Below, piece by piece: positions 24,577-34,087 of a stretch of 41,878 nt of DNA. Each line of letters opens with the position of its first letter. Within the stretch, counting starts at the first letter, position 1. The stretch lies in the NCBI GenBank assembly GCA_022710385.1, contig JAKLGZ010000006.1:1-41878 (forward strand). Direction: 5' to 3'. A program made the translations under genes and the position numbers. Source of the DNA: Methanoregula sp. (lineage in GTDB: Archaea; Halobacteriota; Methanomicrobia; Methanomicrobiales; Methanospirillaceae). The notes under the pieces were generated by a model. It was not told the origin of the DNA. It was given only the letters and a program-made list of their open reading frames with translations, and made no database searches.

Positions 24577-26058
24577 TTATTTCCCGGTAGTCTCTTTATA
24601 AGTGATGTACTGGTGTCCATCCTGGAGCGTGACTGGCTGGAACTGGATGGTCTTCAGATCGCCATTCCGGCAGTGCACCCGGAACGTCCGTGGACGGATC
24701 TGACCAATGGCAGAATGTGCAAGATCATATTTCCAGGCATCAATCGCCTCCTGCCGGTAATCAGGGTCGGGAAATGCCTTCTCGAACCATGTCCGGCCTG
24801 ACGGGATATCCGCGAGGGTATATCCGAAGAGACGGGTAAACTCCGGGTTGACGTGAGTGTAGCGGCCGTCAGACTCGATAATACTCATCGGACCAGGCGA
24901 GAGATCCATCACTTCCCGGAACCGGTGCTCGCTCCGGCTGAGACGCTCCGTGGTCATCCGCATGGCTATCGCAATCGATGCCTGCCTGATGAACGATTCA
25001 AGCGGCTGGTTCTTGTCCAGCCGCTCCCCCTGCGGCATGAATATCCCGACAAGGCCGAAGAGTTGGTTTTCCCAGATCAGGCCGGTACAATAGAACCGGT
25101 CAATACCGAACCGCTCGAGGATGGCATCGCAGATCTCAGGAGGGATCTGCTGGAAGCAGATCTCGTAAAAAGACGTAGTCTCCTCGCCCGAGTCCGACCG
25201 GAAGACAAATTCCCGGAGTGTGAAGAACGATCGGAGTGTCTCGTTGAAAGGGGCTTCAAAGATACTATCGGTTGGCAGGACCATACCGATGGGATCCTTC
25301 CCCAGCAATTCGACCAGCCCCTCGTGAAATTCACGGCCGGCGATTGCCCGGATGGAGAACTGATGGCGTACCTCATCATAGGACTGGACATAGACCATGG
25401 ACATGGGGATGAGCTCGATGATCCGCCCGGCGATATACTCATAAATATCAGCACTGAGGGGAAGATCGACCAGTTCCCATGCCGTTCTCCCGAGGAACTC
25501 CATGCTCCGGACGTACTGTTTTCGCTCGGTGATATCCTCGAGTACCAGGGTGCACCCTTTCTCTCCGTTCTCGAACGTGGTCGGGATCACCTGCAGATGG
25601 AAGAAGTGCTCCTGGTCGGCGCCCTGATACCTGATATCAGTGATGATCTGTTCGTGTTCCACTTCCCGGATGAGCGAGAGGGCTTCGGGTGAGGAGACGA
25701 CAGGGACTTTTGCCTCCTGGATGGTTTTTCCAACGATCTCCTCTTTGGGAAGGTTAAGAAATTTTGCGCACTGGTCATTGACCTGAATGATTCTCTGGCG
25801 GTTGTCCAGGACGATGATAAGGTTCTTTGTGAAGCAGAGGAAAGAAGCGAGAGGAACACGCTGGGCAGCGTAGTAGACCTTGGCATTGCCGATATACCTG
25901 AGTTCAACCTTGCCGGAAACTTCAAGGATATCCAGCTGCCGTGCAACAGCCTCCCTGTTTGTATCCAGTGCCCGGGCTAGCTCAGTGATGGTCATCCCCT
26001 TGGGCTTGTGCCTGAGGACCTTCTGGATCTGATCTGCCAGTTCGCGATCAGGCGGCAT
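24577..26058 (-). CDS. HTH-PAS-GAF-PAS regulatory protein
   Basis: 493 residues. Residues 1-70 form a winged helix with MTITELARALDTNREAVARQLDILEVSGKV-type recognition region, suggesting DNA binding. PAS1 follows (about 72-185) with VLDNRQRIIQVNDQCAKFL, then a GAF-like domain (about 190-375) and PAS2 (about 385-493). There is no HisKA or ATPase domain, so it is not a kinase. HTH-PAS proteins of this layout are frequent in Methanomicrobiales and are thought to couple a cytoplasmic signal to transcription; targets are unknown. ATG 26058 starts the HTH directly. It faces away from the MscS-like gene, with about 230 nt between. Confidence 0.85.
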   Translation of the reverse strand: MPPDRELADQIQKVLRHKPKGMTITELARALDTNREAVARQLDILEVSGKVELRYIGNAKVYYAAQRVPLASFLCFTKNLIIVLDNRQRIIQVNDQCAKFLNLPKEEIVGKTIQEAKVPVVSSPEALSLIREVEHEQIITDIRYQGADQEHFFHLQVIPTTFENGEKGCTLVLEDITERKQYVRSMEFLGRTAWELVDLPLSADIYEYIAGRIIELIPMSMVYVQSYDEVRHQFSIRAIAGREFHEGLVELLGKDPIGMVLPTDSIFEAPFNETLRSFFTLREFVFRSDSGEETTSFYEICFQQIPPEICDAILERFGIDRFYCTGLIWENQLFGLVGIFMPQGERLDKNQPLESFIRQASIAIAMRMTTERLSRSEHRFREVMDLSPGPMSIIESDGRYTHVNPEFTRLFGYTLADIPSGRTWFEKAFPDPDYRQEAIDAWKYDLAHSAIGQIRPRTFRVHCRNGDLKTIQFQPVTLQDGHQYITYKETTGK

Positions 26059-26245
26059 CTTCTGAAATCATCGGAACCGGCCATGAAAAAAATTGTTATT
26101 TGTTCTTCTGCGGAGTGTGATGCACCGGATCGAAAACTCCCTCTCATCACCCTGATACCCCTGTAAAAAGATGGTCTCTCTTACGAATTGAATAAAAATG
26201 GTTCTATTATATTACCGATATTTATAGCTTCCCCTTCCCTTAACC

Positions 26246-26255
26246 ATAAATATAA
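26246..26255 (+). promoter_or_regulatory. TATA-like box of the MscS-like gene
   Basis: ATAAATATAA about 38 nt before the ATG at 26289, with AAGGAG between them (26272-26277). Confidence 0.5.
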
Positions 26256-26288
26256 GCATGCTTCCCCCAAAAAGGAGTTTTGGTTATC

Positions 26289-26978
26289 ATGACCATTCTA
26301 TCAGAAATTGTTGAAGCCGTCACTGGTTCGATGAGAGACCTGATCGTTCCGATGATCGCCTACATTCCTTACCTCATTGCTGCGATCATCATCCTGATCA
26401 TCGGATGGATTATCGGGAGGTTCCTTGGCGGAATTATCTCAAAGATACTCGATAAAGCAGGTGTCGATGATGCCCTCCGGAAGACTTCCATTGGAAAAGC
26501 GATAGAACAATCCGGCACGAACATCGTGCATCTCTTCGATCTCATTGTCAGGTGGTTCATCTACCTCATTGCAATCGCTGCGGCCGCAAGTGTCCTGAAG
26601 ATCGGATTCATCAGCGACCTGTTCGAGGATTTCATCTTGTACCTCCCCCACATTGCGATGTTCCTGATCATCCTGATTGCCGGATTCATTCTGATCGATT
26701 ACCTGCTGGATCTCATCCAGGCATGGGGCAAGACACAGGATATCGAGTTCCTCGGCGTCATCCTCGTGGCTCTGCGGATATTCTTCTACTTCGTCATTGT
26801 CATCCTCGCCCTCTCCCAGCTGCTGATCGATCTGACGATCATCTACACCTTCGTCACTCCGATAGCATGGGGAGTGGGCATCGGCATCGGAGTCGGTATC
26901 GCCGTTATCCTGGCCTTTGGCCTGAAGGACCGTGCTCCCGAGATGGTGAGCAACCTGCTGAACAAGATTCACAAATAA
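26289..26978 (+). CDS. MscS-type channel-like membrane protein (TM-helix repeats)
   Basis: 229 residues with about five membrane spans. The first (IAYIPYLIAAIIILIIGWII) is followed by GRFLGGIISKILDKAGVDDAL, the typical conserved TM-helix module (PF05552) of small MscS relatives; a second similar repeat is YLPHIAMFLIILIAGFILIDYL. The C-terminal span is glycine-rich (GVGIGIGVGIAVILAFGLKDRA) as in MscS pore helices, but the cytoplasmic beta domain of full MscS is absent. It may form a pressure- or ion-related channel; this is not proven. The ATG at 26289 has AAGGAG 11 nt before. Confidence 0.82.
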   Translation: MTILSEIVEAVTGSMRDLIVPMIAYIPYLIAAIIILIIGWIIGRFLGGIISKILDKAGVDDALRKTSIGKAIEQSGTNIVHLFDLIVRWFIYLIAIAAAASVLKIGFISDLFEDFILYLPHIAMFLIILIAGFILIDYLLDLIQAWGKTQDIEFLGVILVALRIFFYFVIVILALSQLLIDLTIIYTFVTPIAWGVGIGIGVGIAVILAFGLKDRAPEMVSNLLNKIHK

Positions 26979-27252
26979 TTTTTTTGCATCTCTGCCTCTG
27001 TCTGGTGTATCCATCCTTTCAGAGGGGACCTTGTTTTGGTCGCTATTCGGAAGTGGAATAATTCATGAGGCGGTACCCATCGGGGCCCTTTCCTGATGCA
27101 ACACCTTTGGCCCGGTCATACTACTACCGGGCTGCATAGCACCCTATGCGACACTATCAAAATTTTCATGAATGCCTGATGACCCCCATCCGGAAGGCAG
27201 AGCATCATTGGGATCCTGTTGGTTGACAGGAGAGCAGGATTACGGGAGAGTG

Positions 27253-29013
27253 TTACGTTCTGTTCACTCCCTTCCTCCGTTCCCCGATCTGCTGGCGCCA
27301 CATCGCGTAATACAGCCCCTTCTGGGCAAGAAGTGCGTCGTGCGAACCCGTCTCCACGATCTTCCCCTTCTCAAGTACGTAGACCACGTCGGCATGCATG
27401 ATCGTGGACAGGCGGTGGGCGATCAGGATGGAGATCTGCTCACGGGAGAGCGAGATATCACGGATGGTATTCGTGATATCCTGCTCTGTCAGTGAATCAA
27501 GGGATGAGGTTGCCTCGTCAAAGATCAGCAGCCGGGGACGTCGCAGGATCGCCCGGGCAATTGAGATCCGCTGCTTCTCGCCGCCGGAGAGTTTCATGCC
27601 GCCCTCCCCGATGATCGTATCAATCCCCTTCGAGGAACGGGCGACAAGATCATCACACGCAGCCTTGTGGAGGGCATCCCGGATCTGCTGTTCCGTTGCA
27701 TCAGAATTGACGAACAGGAGGTTCTCCCTGATGGTTCCGGCAAATAGCTGCGCCTCTTGCGCAACGAACCCGATCTGGCGGCGCAGCGGGTTATACCTGA
27801 TCTGGGATGAGGGGTGGCCGTTGAAATAGATCTCACCGCTGACAGGCCGGTACAACCCGACCAGGAGCTTCACGAGCGTCGATTTGCCCGAACCGGAGGG
27901 ACCGACAAATGCGATCGTCTCTCCCCTCTTCACTTCAAATGAAATCCCGTCAACTGCGTTGCACGAGGCGGTCCTGTGCCGGAACACCACGTCCGCAAAA
28001 CGGATGGATTCCAGGTCTTCAACGATGATCGGGTTCTCAGGGTTCTGCTCGATCGGTTTGTGCATCAGCTGATCGAACGTGTTCACGGACGCTTCGACCT
28101 CCCGGTAGCTCAGAATGAAGCTGCCCAGCTCCTGGAGGGGACCGAAGATGGTCGTGGAGATGAACTGCATCGAGATCAGCTCGCCGGTGGTGAGGACATT
28201 CCGGAATATCAGCCAGAGCAGGATGAAGAGGATCGAACTCTTCAGGATGGAGAGCGTCGTCCCCTGCAGGAAGGTGAGCGTCCGGACCTTTTTCACCTTC
28301 GTCATCTCGAGGGTGAAGATCTTCAGGTTATGCTCCCGCAGCCTCCGGATCTCCGGAAAGGTCAGCCCGAGACTTTTCACGAGTTCGATATTCCGCAGGG
28401 ACTCGGTGATCACCCCGGACATCTTGTTTGTCTCCCGGTTGATCTCGCGCTGCGTAGTCTTGATCTTCTTGGAGAGAAGCCCGGTGAGCGATCCCAGCAC
28501 GACAATGCCGATGAGGAACACCGGTATCAGCAGCCAGCTCTTTGTCACCGCATACCCGATCAGGAATCCCATCCCGATGAGGGAGGAGAAGAGGACATTG
28601 ATGGCAGTATTCATGAAGATCTGGGTATCCGTCCGCACCTTCTGCAGCACCGACAGGGTCTCCCCGCTCCGTGTCTCCTCGAATTCACTGTAGGAGAGCC
28701 GGAGCGTCTGCTTCAGGCCGTCGTTGAATATCTGCATGCCGAACTTCTGGACGACCAGCCGCACGAGATAGTCCTGGAACGCCCGTGCGAGCCTGGCAAG
28801 CAGGGCGATCGCAATGGCTATCCCGAGCCAGAAGAGGACCGAGGATACCAGTTCAGCCTCCGGCAGATTCGCGGGATTCAGTGCGTAATCATCGATGATC
28901 TTCCCGAAGATGACCGGGTCGATCAGGTTCAGCAACTGGCTGATCGCTGCCAGGATCAGGGCAACAAGGATCAGCCACTTCTGCGGTTTCAGGTACTTCC
29001 AGAGGATCTTCAT
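27253..29013 (-). CDS. ABC exporter, fused membrane and ATPase domains
   Basis: 587 residues as a half-transporter. Residues 1-310 hold six membrane spans (ABC_membrane type). The nucleotide-binding domain shows Walker A GPSGSGKSTLVKLL, Q-loop VAQEAQLF, signature LSGGEKQRISIARAI, Walker B RLLIFDEATSSLD and the H-loop LIAHRLSTI. It would act as a homodimer or with a partner, driving export of a lipid, peptide or drug; no substrate clue is next to it. ATG 29013 (MKILWKYLKPQKW) matches the usual N-terminus; a GTG at 29115 would add 34 residues that look non-coding. It is downstream of argG on the same strand, about 180 nt away. Confidence 0.92.
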   Translation of the reverse strand: MKILWKYLKPQKWLILVALILAAISQLLNLIDPVIFGKIIDDYALNPANLPEAELVSSVLFWLGIAIAIALLARLARAFQDYLVRLVVQKFGMQIFNDGLKQTLRLSYSEFEETRSGETLSVLQKVRTDTQIFMNTAINVLFSSLIGMGFLIGYAVTKSWLLIPVFLIGIVVLGSLTGLLSKKIKTTQREINRETNKMSGVITESLRNIELVKSLGLTFPEIRRLREHNLKIFTLEMTKVKKVRTLTFLQGTTLSILKSSILFILLWLIFRNVLTTGELISMQFISTTIFGPLQELGSFILSYREVEASVNTFDQLMHKPIEQNPENPIIVEDLESIRFADVVFRHRTASCNAVDGISFEVKRGETIAFVGPSGSGKSTLVKLLVGLYRPVSGEIYFNGHPSSQIRYNPLRRQIGFVAQEAQLFAGTIRENLLFVNSDATEQQIRDALHKAACDDLVARSSKGIDTIIGEGGMKLSGGEKQRISIARAILRRPRLLIFDEATSSLDSLTEQDITNTIRDISLSREQISILIAHRLSTIMHADVVYVLEKGKIVETGSHDALLAQKGLYYAMWRQQIGERRKGVNRT

Positions 29014-29193
29014 CGGTGGGGAGGTGTCCTTGGAAGGACCTCCTGAATGTACCTGTAGCGTGAGTTGAGGTAAATCTTTAGGAAGGAGAGGTGGTCTTTT
29101 TGGAGGAGAAACCACCTGGCGGTTGAGTGTGCAGTATGAAAATACATGAGCGTCTTCTATCGAAAAGGGTGATGAGCGGAGCTCTTTTACCCT

Positions 29194-30381
29194 TTATTTT
29201 TTCTTCCGTTCCTCGACCAGCCGGGCCTGAATCCCGTAATAAGCCGAGACCCCGGTCGCGTGGCACTGGTCGAACGTGGTGCTGTCAAATGAGACCAGAT
29301 CATCGGAGTAGATCCCCTCGGGGGATGACCGGCCGAGCACCCGGCAGCACCCCTTGTAGAGCTGGAGGTCCACCTTCCCGTTCACCTTCTGCTGCGATTC
29401 GGTGATGAACGCGTTCAGGTCATGGAAGAGCGGCTCGTGGACGAGGCCCATGTAGGCGAGCTCGGACCACTTGTCATCAACGATCCGCTTGAACGCCAGC
29501 TCCTGCCGCGTGAGGGTGAGCTGCTCGAGGTCGGCATGGGCGGCGAGGATGACGGTGGCAGCCGGGTGCTCGTAGTTCTCCCGTGCCTTCAGCCCGAGGA
29601 TCCGGTCCTCGATCATATCGGAGCGGCCGATCCCATGCTTTCCGGCAACGATGTTCAGTTTTGTGATCAGGTCGCGCCCACTCATGGCTTCGCCGTTCAT
29701 CTTGATAGGGATCCCCTTCAGGAACTCAAGGGTGATCTGCTCGGGCTTGTCCGGGGCCTTCTCGACCGGGACGGTCCACCCGAAGATCTCATCAGGCGGG
29801 TGGTACGCCGGGTCCTCCAGCCGCCCTCCTTCGATGCTCCTGCTCCAGAGGTTCTCGTCGATACTCCAAGGCTTCTCCTTGATGACCGGGACCGGGATCT
29901 TGTGCTCCTTTGCGTACTCGATCTCCCATTCGCGGGTGAGGTTCAGCTCACGGATCGGGGCGACTACCTCAAGGCCGGCTATCCGGAAGATGAAGTCGAA
30001 CCTGAGCTGGTCGTTCCCCTTGCCGGTGCATCCGTGGGCTACAGTCCTTGCCTTCTCCCGGAGGGCGACCCGGACCACTTCCTCGGCGATCAGGGGCCTC
30101 GCGAGTGCAGTACCCATCGGGTATCCCTCGTAGGACCCGTTCGCCCGGATAGCCGGGAAGAGATACTCGGTGACGAACCTATCCCGTGAGTCGATCGTAT
30201 AGTGGGCATCGGCGAACTTTTCCCCCTTCTTTGTCGCGACGGCGATCTCTTCGTCTCCCTGGCCGACATTGACGGCCACGGTCACTACCCGGTCGTAGTC
30301 ATACCGCTCTTTGAGGAGCGGGATGCATATGGAGGTGTCAAGGCCTCCCGAATACGCCATCACAACAGTTCCTTTTCCCAT
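29194..30381 (-). CDS. argG: Argininosuccinate synthase
   Basis: 396 residues, the normal ArgG length. The N-terminus [17 protein letters not shown] contains the PP-loop (SGGLDTS, residues 11-17) that binds ATP. Later family blocks include [15 protein letters not shown] and [14 protein letters not shown], both part of the citrulline/aspartate site. It joins citrulline and aspartate in the step before argininosuccinate lyase. Together with carAB in the same window it supports arginine synthesis. ATG 30381 has GGAG 8-9 nt upstream, and the upstream frame to 30630 is not protein-like. A TATTATTAT element near 30434-30442 may be its promoter. Assignment is secure. Confidence 0.97.
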   Translation of the reverse strand: MGKGTVVMAYSGGLDTSICIPLLKERYDYDRVVTVAVNVGQGDEEIAVATKKGEKFADAHYTIDSRDRFVTEYLFPAIRANGSYEGYPMGTALARPLIAEEVVRVALREKARTVAHGCTGKGNDQLRFDFIFRIAGLEVVAPIRELNLTREWEIEYAKEHKIPVPVIKEKPWSIDENLWSRSIEGGRLEDPAYHPPDEIFGWTVPVEKAPDKPEQITLEFLKGIPIKMNGEAMSGRDLITKLNIVAGKHGIGRSDMIEDRILGLKARENYEHPAATVILAAHADLEQLTLTRQELAFKRIVDDKWSELAYMGLVHEPLFHDLNAFITESQQKVNGKVDLQLYKGCCRVLGRSSPEGIYSDDLVSFDSTTFDQCHATGVSAYYGIQARLVEERKKK

Positions 30382-30797
30382 GGTATCGCTCCGTGCTGCA
30401 AGCCAAATGTACCTGATCGGTTCGACGTCGTGGATAATAATACTACCAGAACCCACGCCCGGAAAAAGAAGGGAGCAGTCTGGAATCAACGAGGTCGGAG
30501 GAATGGAGGAGGTCCTGTCCTCCTTCTTGTTCTCTTGGCAGATCCCGTTTTTTGTTCCCGCCTCCTGGAGCCAGCGGGTGACAACAAGGGTTCTCAGGAG
30601 GATCCGTTTGTCCCCATTGAGGACGAACATAGAAAAAAGTATTTACATAATGTAATGTGTACTATACATTATCTACAGTAAATTTGACAATCGGCACCAT
30701 TCCGATCGTTCAAGGAAGGGGGAGTCCGCCGGAAAACTGGCACCCCCGAACCGGGCTGAAAATGAGGAATGGAGTGAGCTAAGGGAGACTAACGACA
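30382..30797. other. Divergent promoter region between argG and the Cthe_2159-like operon
   Basis: 416 nt with no gene. It contains the argG TATA-like element (about 30434-30442, minus), and an AT-rich island at 30636-30690 with nested inverted repeats that may hold the promoter or operator of the plus-strand operon. AAGGGAG before 30798 is the ribosome-binding site. Confidence 0.5.
30644..30672. promoter_or_regulatory. AT-rich inverted repeats, candidate promoter/operator
   Basis: TACAT-A-ATGTA (30644-30654) is palindromic, and ATAATGT (30647-30653) pairs with ACATTAT (30666-30672). TATACATT around 30664 could be a TATA box, which would give the operon a leader of about 105 nt. Only sequence pattern supports a regulatory role. 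Confidence 0.35.
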
Positions 30798-33263
30798 ATG
30801 AAAAGCATGACTGCATTGATCCTGGCATTCATCATAGCCGTCACCTTTACCGGCTGGGTGAATGCGGAGACAGCTGGAACTGATTCCGGAGTTACTTCTG
30901 TTACTCTGAAAGGCAGTTCGATCACTGTTGAGGGAAGCGGGGCGACGGTTGATGGCACCACCCTCACCATCACATCCGGTGGCACCTACACCATCAGCGG
31001 CACTTTGAAGGATGGCCAGATACGGGTAGATGCAAAGGACGAGGAAACGGTAAAGCTTGTCCTGAACGGAGCAACCATTGCCTGTTCTGCGAGTGCTCCG
31101 ATCTATGTCGTCAACGCAGAGAAAACGGTGATCACCCTTGCAGAAGGAACGAAAAATTATGTCACTGATGGAGATTCGTTTATCGCTGAAGATGCAGAAT
31201 CGGATGAACCCGATGCAGCACTATTCACTAATGACGATCTCACGATCAACGGCGATGGTTCACTCACCGTCTCTGCAAGCTATAATCACGGTATTTCGGT
31301 CAAGGACGACCTCAGGATTAACGGAGGACAGATTACCGTGATTGCGGTGAATGATGGTATCAAGGGAAGAGACTCTGTCACCGTCAGGGACGGGACCATC
31401 ACCGTGAAAGCAGGCGGGGACGGAATCCAGTCCAACAATGATGAAGATGCCGAAAAAGGCATTATCTCCATCGAGGGTGGAACGATCGCTGTTACCGCTG
31501 GAGAAGATGGTATCCAGGCGGAAACCAGCCTGAGTATCAGTGCCGGTGAAATCACGGTCACCTCAGGGGGAGGCAGCGGCATGGGGAGTACCTCAGATAC
31601 GTGGGGTCCACGGGGCATGGAACCATCCGAAACAGAAAGTGATACCGGGAGCGCCAAGGGGCTGAAAGCCGGGGGTGCCCTCACGGTATCAGGCGGCACG
31701 ATCACCCTCGACTCATCCGATGATTCGATCCACTCGAATGACAGTATGACTATTAACGGTGGCACTATCACGGCCTCCTCAGGGGATGACGGCATACATT
31801 CAGATTCCACCCTGGAGATTAACGGGGGGGACCTGCGCATTACGAAATCCTACGAGGGTATGGAAAGTGCCGTCATCACCCTGAATGCCGGAACGATGCA
31901 TATCGTTGCCAGCGATGACGGGATAAACATCATCAGCAGCGATGACGCCTCTGTGGTACCTGGTCGGCCTGACCAGAATGCCTTCACTGCTACCGGTGCC
32001 AATTACCTGCATATCAACGGCGGGTATATCGTGATCGATGCCAATGGAGACGGGATTGATGTCAATGGGCCGATCGAGATGACCGGTGGCACCGTGATCG
32101 TCAACGGTCCGACAAACAACGGCAATGGTGCACTGGATTACCTGGGCATCTTCAGGATGACAGGGGGGTATCTCCTCGCAGCAGGCAGTTCAGGTATGGC
32201 ACAGGCCCCTGGCACCTCATCGACCCAGTATGCGGTAATGCTGACATTTGCATCAGCCCAGCCGGCAGGCACGTTGGTGCATATCGAATTCGACGATGGC
32301 AAGGACATCCTCACCTTCATGCCGACGAAGACTTACCAGTCAATCGTACTCTGTTCACCCGACCTGGAGAAGGGCGGGACCTACGTTGTGTATACCGGAG
32401 GCAAATCAACCGGTTCGGTGACTGACGGCCTCTACTCCGGGGGAATCTATACCCCCGGTACGGAAATGACCAGCTTTACTATAGCAGGTATCGTGACGAA
32501 CGCCGGGGCATCCTACAACCAGAATCCAGGTACCAATCCAGGTTCAGGCACGAATCCCAGCATGAATCCAGGTACGAATCCACGGGGAAAACCGGGTACC
32601 CCCGGGGTCCCCACCCTTGCACCTTCAGGGACGGGGACCCTCTCTGTGACTTCTTCCCCGAGGGGGGCAAGTGTCTCCCTTGACGGTGCGTATAAAGGGG
32701 TGACCCCGGTCATCATCACCGGGGTCTTGAGTGGGACACACCAGATCACCGTCACCAGCCCCGGATACCAGGACTATTCAACCGGGGTATCGGTCACGGC
32801 CGGTCAGATGGCAAGTGTGGTCGCGTCACTGAAGGATCAGACCGGGTCGACCTCCACTTCCTTGACAACTCCAACTACTGCCCCGACAAAGGCACCACCC
32901 GGCACGGAGACCGGGACCCTTTCGGTGACCACCACCCCGGGAGGGGCCACGGTCTCCCTTGACGGTACCTACAGGGGACTCTCCCCTCTTACCCTGACTG
33001 GTGTTTCTGACGGATCCCACGAGCTGAAGATCTCCAAAACAGGGTACCAGGACTTCCACACCAGCGTGATGGTGACTGGAGGGAAGACCACTACCGTATC
33101 AGCACCACTCACCAGTAGTGACATTGGCTTATCACAGCCCGCCAGCTCGTTCCGGACAAATCACCCAGTCAATACCTTGTTTCCCCGGATGATATCAGCG
33201 TCATCGGTACTGATTGAAGAGGGCAGCGCCCTGCTCCGGTCGTTGTATCAAGGGTTCGGATGA
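30798..33263 (+). CDS. Secreted Cthe_2159-like carbohydrate-binding beta-helix protein with two PEGA domains
   Basis: 821 residues. A signal peptide (about 1-24, ending VNA) leads into a long right-handed beta-helix (about 30-560) with the marks of the PF14262 Cthe_2159 family: GTLKDGQIRVDAKDEETVKLVLNGA-like opening, APIYVVNAEKTVI, HGISVKDDLRINGG and repeated GGTITV-type strands with Asp/Asn-rich turns (SSDDSIHSND) that could bind calcium. The founding member binds pectin-like polygalacturonate. A Pro/Asn/Gly linker precedes PEGA domain 1 (about 610-680) and PEGA 2 (about 705-775), small modules for surface attachment. No membrane anchor is visible. ATG 30798 has AAGGGAG; the stop overlaps the next start by 4 nt (ATGA). 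Confidence 0.82.
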   Translation: MKSMTALILAFIIAVTFTGWVNAETAGTDSGVTSVTLKGSSITVEGSGATVDGTTLTITSGGTYTISGTLKDGQIRVDAKDEETVKLVLNGATIACSASAPIYVVNAEKTVITLAEGTKNYVTDGDSFIAEDAESDEPDAALFTNDDLTINGDGSLTVSASYNHGISVKDDLRINGGQITVIAVNDGIKGRDSVTVRDGTITVKAGGDGIQSNNDEDAEKGIISIEGGTIAVTAGEDGIQAETSLSISAGEITVTSGGGSGMGSTSDTWGPRGMEPSETESDTGSAKGLKAGGALTVSGGTITLDSSDDSIHSNDSMTINGGTITASSGDDGIHSDSTLEINGGDLRITKSYEGMESAVITLNAGTMHIVASDDGINIISSDDASVVPGRPDQNAFTATGANYLHINGGYIVIDANGDGIDVNGPIEMTGGTVIVNGPTNNGNGALDYLGIFRMTGGYLLAAGSSGMAQAPGTSSTQYAVMLTFASAQPAGTLVHIEFDDGKDILTFMPTKTYQSIVLCSPDLEKGGTYVVYTGGKSTGSVTDGLYSGGIYTPGTEMTSFTIAGIVTNAGASYNQNPGTNPGSGTNPSMNPGTNPRGKPGTPGVPTLAPSGTGTLSVTSSPRGASVSLDGAYKGVTPVIITGVLSGTHQITVTSPGYQDYSTGVSVTAGQMASVVASLKDQTGSTSTSLTTPTTAPTKAPPGTETGTLSVTTTPGGATVSLDGTYRGLSPLTLTGVSDGSHELKISKTGYQDFHTSVMVTGGKTTTVSAPLTSSDIGLSQPASSFRTNHPVNTLFPRMISASSVLIEEGSALLRSLYQGFG

Positions 33264-34087
33264 TTATGGCGATAGGACAGCGGGAGACGGTCATGCCGTA
33301 TAATCCAGGTGAAAAACCTGCGCTCTGCTCGGTGATCAGCGAATGTGAGAGTATCTCCCTCTCCGAGCTGGAAGAAACAAAAGCCCAGCTCCTGACCCGG
33401 GTGGAGAGCAAGCACCTGATGACTCTTGGGCAGTGCAGGGAACTCGTGCGGACACTGGCTGGCTCCTACAGGATACTCGAGATACAGGGTATCAAGATCG
33501 GGAGATATGAGACTATGTACTATGATACGCCCTCGTTTCTTACCTACCTGGAGCATCATAACAGGAAAGGCAACCGGTTCAAGCTGAGGCTCCGGCATTA
33601 CGATACGTCGGATGAGACCTACCTCGAAGTAAAAAAGAAGACCAACAAGGGATCCACCGAAAAGAGCCGTATCAGGACATCCTGGTCTACTTCCGGATTC
33701 TCACCCGACCAGGTGGCGTTCCTCAGGGCAGCATTTCCATACGATTGCCGGGCATTTCATCCCGTTCTCTGGACAGTGTATAACAGGTGTACCCTCGTCT
33801 CCAAAAAAAACCCCGAACGAATCACCCTGGATACCGGAATAATGTTTGGAGACGGGGAGAAGGTGATCTCGTACCCTGACCTCGTGATCGGGGAGATCAA
33901 GTACGAAAAGGGAGTGAAGAACTCCCCGGCACTCCTGGCGCTTCATGGGATGAGCATCAGGAAGAGGGCGTTTTCCAAGTACTGTATCGGAGTATCGCTC
34001 CTGTATTCCTGGCTGAAGCATAACCGGTTCAAGGAGAACCTGCTCTTCCTCTCAAAATTATCCGGCGGAGGTACGGCCGCATGCTGA
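33260..34087 (+). CDS. VTC-domain protein (polyphosphate polymerase-like)
   Basis: 275 residues. The core has the VTC/CYTH tunnel-fold signature: RVESKH (R47, E49, K51), YYDTPSFLTYLEHH (88-100), RFKLRLRHYD with alternating basic residues (R106, K108, R110, R112), TYLEVKKKTNKG with E123 and K125, and EKSRIR. In yeast Vtc4 these residues bind ATP phosphates and metal during polyphosphate synthesis. Bacterial members of this small cytoplasmic type sit next to DUF4956 proteins as here, and their product is not established. It starts inside the stop of the previous gene (ATGA overlap) and overlaps the next by 7 nt, so co-translation is likely. Confidence 0.85.
   Translation: MIMAIGQRETVMPYNPGEKPALCSVISECESISLSELEETKAQLLTRVESKHLMTLGQCRELVRTLAGSYRILEIQGIKIGRYETMYYDTPSFLTYLEHHNRKGNRFKLRLRHYDTSDETYLEVKKKTNKGSTEKSRIRTSWSTSGFSPDQVAFLRAAFPYDCRAFHPVLWTVYNRCTLVSKKNPERITLDTGIMFGDGEKVISYPDLVIGEIKYEKGVKNSPALLALHGMSIRKRAFSKYCIGVSLLYSWLKHNRFKENLLFLSKLSGGGTAAC

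Noticed and set aside
27976-29046. Long plus-strand frame opposite the ABC exporter
   Set aside because: It is the reverse-strand shadow of a well-supported transporter; the translation is rich in Asp, Gln, His and Arg with no domain.
29422-30189. 255-codon frame opposite argG
   Set aside because: Shadow of argG, low hydrophobic patterning and no homology cues.
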